Positions 12,985 to 13,518 of a stretch of DNA of 13,518 bases are shown here, one piece after another. The stretch spans positions 1-13,518 of the forward strand of contig CAYURR010000076.1 of NCBI GenBank assembly GCA_964446745.1. Reading direction: 5' to 3'. The stretch comes from CAYURR01 sp964446745. GTDB taxonomy: Bacteria > Bacillota > Clostridia > Lachnospirales > WQUN01. The stretch's first letter is position 1. Each line of letters begins with the position of its first letter. A program made the translations under genes and the position numbers. Under the pieces are notes generated by a model. The model ran no database searches. It saw nothing but the letters and a program-made list of their open reading frames with translations, and had not been told where the DNA came from.

Positions 12985-13518
12985 TTATTTATTTCCCTTT
13001 GTAATAATTGCATCAATCAGACCATAGGTTTTTGCTTCTTCTGCTGTCATAAAATTGTCTCGGTCGGTATCTCGCTCTATTTCTTCAATCGTTTTTCCTG
13101 TGTTATCCGCAAGCAACTGATTTAATCTTCGTTTATTTTTCTGAATATGGTCAGACCTTATTTTAATATCACTGGCCGGACCTTTTATACCACCGGTTAT
13201 AGCAGGTTGATGAATCATAATTTCAGCATTTGGCAGGGCAAATCGTTTCCCACGGGTGCCTGCAGCAAGTAAAAAGGAACCGAAACTTGCAGCGAGTCCA
13301 ACACAAATAGTAGATACATCACATTTAATGTAATTCATTGTGTCAAATATAGCAAAGCCCGCTGTTACTGAGCCACCCGGACTATTTATATAAAGACTAA
13401 TATCTTTGTCAGGGTCTTGAGCTTCTAAAAATAATAGTTGCGCCATAATCAAACTGGCGGTGGTGTCATTGACTTCCTCACCCAAGAAAATGATTCTATC
13501 ACTTAAGAGCCTGGAAAA
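12985..13518 (-). CDS. clpP: ATP-dependent Clp protease proteolytic subunit ClpP (5' end outside window)
   Basis: A serine peptidase that forms the tetradecameric chamber used with ClpX, ClpA or ClpC. The frame stays open to the window edge, so 177 residues are visible and about 20 N-terminal ones are missing. The triad is intact: Ser78 in GLAASFGSF, His103 in IMIHQP and Asp154 in DRDNFM (numbers count visible residues). The INSPGGSVTAG and ALPNAEIMIHQP blocks are canonical. After MIHQP the usual LGG.GQA is AITGGIKGPA, about two residues longer, near the handle helix. The TTG at 13485 is an internal Leu codon, not a start, since LLSDRIIFLGEEV continues upstream. Sampled GC is about 36%, far below the genes to the left. 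No clpX follows; a terminator does. This may be a second ClpP. Confidence 0.95.
   Translation of the reverse strand, partial: FSRLLSDRIIFLGEEVNDTTASLIMAQLLFLEAQDPDKDISLYINSPGGSVTAGFAIFDTMNYIKCDVSTICVGLAASFGSFLLAAGTRGKRFALPNAEIMIHQPAITGGIKGPASDIKIRSDHIQKNKRRLNQLLADNTGKTIEEIERDTDRDNFMTAEEAKTYGLIDAIITKGNK

Noticed and set aside
1..13518. CRISPR array, tRNA or rRNA gene, insertion sequence, integrase or attachment site
   Set aside because: No spaced direct repeats, cloverleaf sequence, transposase or recombinase motifs were seen on either strand.

Overview
The window looks like a chromosomal segment of a clostridial Firmicute, probably an animal-gut anaerobe. The phoH-pgpH-ybeY-...-era block is typical of Firmicutes. 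The small-protein genes at the right end have a clostridial flavour. Shine-Dalgarno sites are strong (GGAGG type), and the sigma-A and sigma-D-like promoters are of Gram-positive type. Two glycoside hydrolases for fucose and arabinose suggest use of host and plant glycans. Most of the window is roughly 50-60% GC by hand count of sampled lines, but the right end (clpP) is near 36%.

Left block (69-6962, all minus strand). Transcription runs from a divergent flagellin through phoH, pgpH, ybeY and a DUF3048 lipoprotein to era. From phoH to era every junction overlaps by 8-17 bases, so this is one tightly coupled unit for ribosome maturation (YbeY, Era, PhoH-like ATPase) and c-di-AMP turnover (PgpH). 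A flagellin with a sigma-D-type promoter sits directly upstream of phoH. A DUF3048 lipoprotein occupies the ybeY-era gap, where dgkA and cdd stand in Bacillus.

Middle block (7069-12206). A sigma-A promoter back to back with the flagellin promoter drives a cytoplasmic GH29 alpha-L-fucosidase. Next on the plus strand is a fusion of a PNPOx-like FMN-binding domain with a cysteine-rich DUF3795 domain. Its terminator lies inside the oppositely oriented DUF6171 gene. The minus strand carries a three-gene set: PatB/MalY-type PLP enzyme, GH51 alpha-L-arabinofuranosidase, DUF6171 zinc-ribbon-like protein.

Right block (12241-13518). A leader with a Shine-Dalgarno-sequestering hairpin precedes two small clostridial genes (80 and 71 aa) and possibly a 19-codon ORF. 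They converge on an AT-rich clpP, cut off by the window edge and ending in a strong terminator. clpX and tig are not on its visible downstream side, and its composition differs from the rest, so it may be an additional, acquired ClpP paralogue.

No tRNA, rRNA, CRISPR array, insertion sequence or integrase was seen. There is no gene-free stretch over 300 bases. The most interesting signals are the candidate switchable leader at 12251-12348, the flagellin with its divergent promoter pair, and the terminator hidden in antisense coding sequence.
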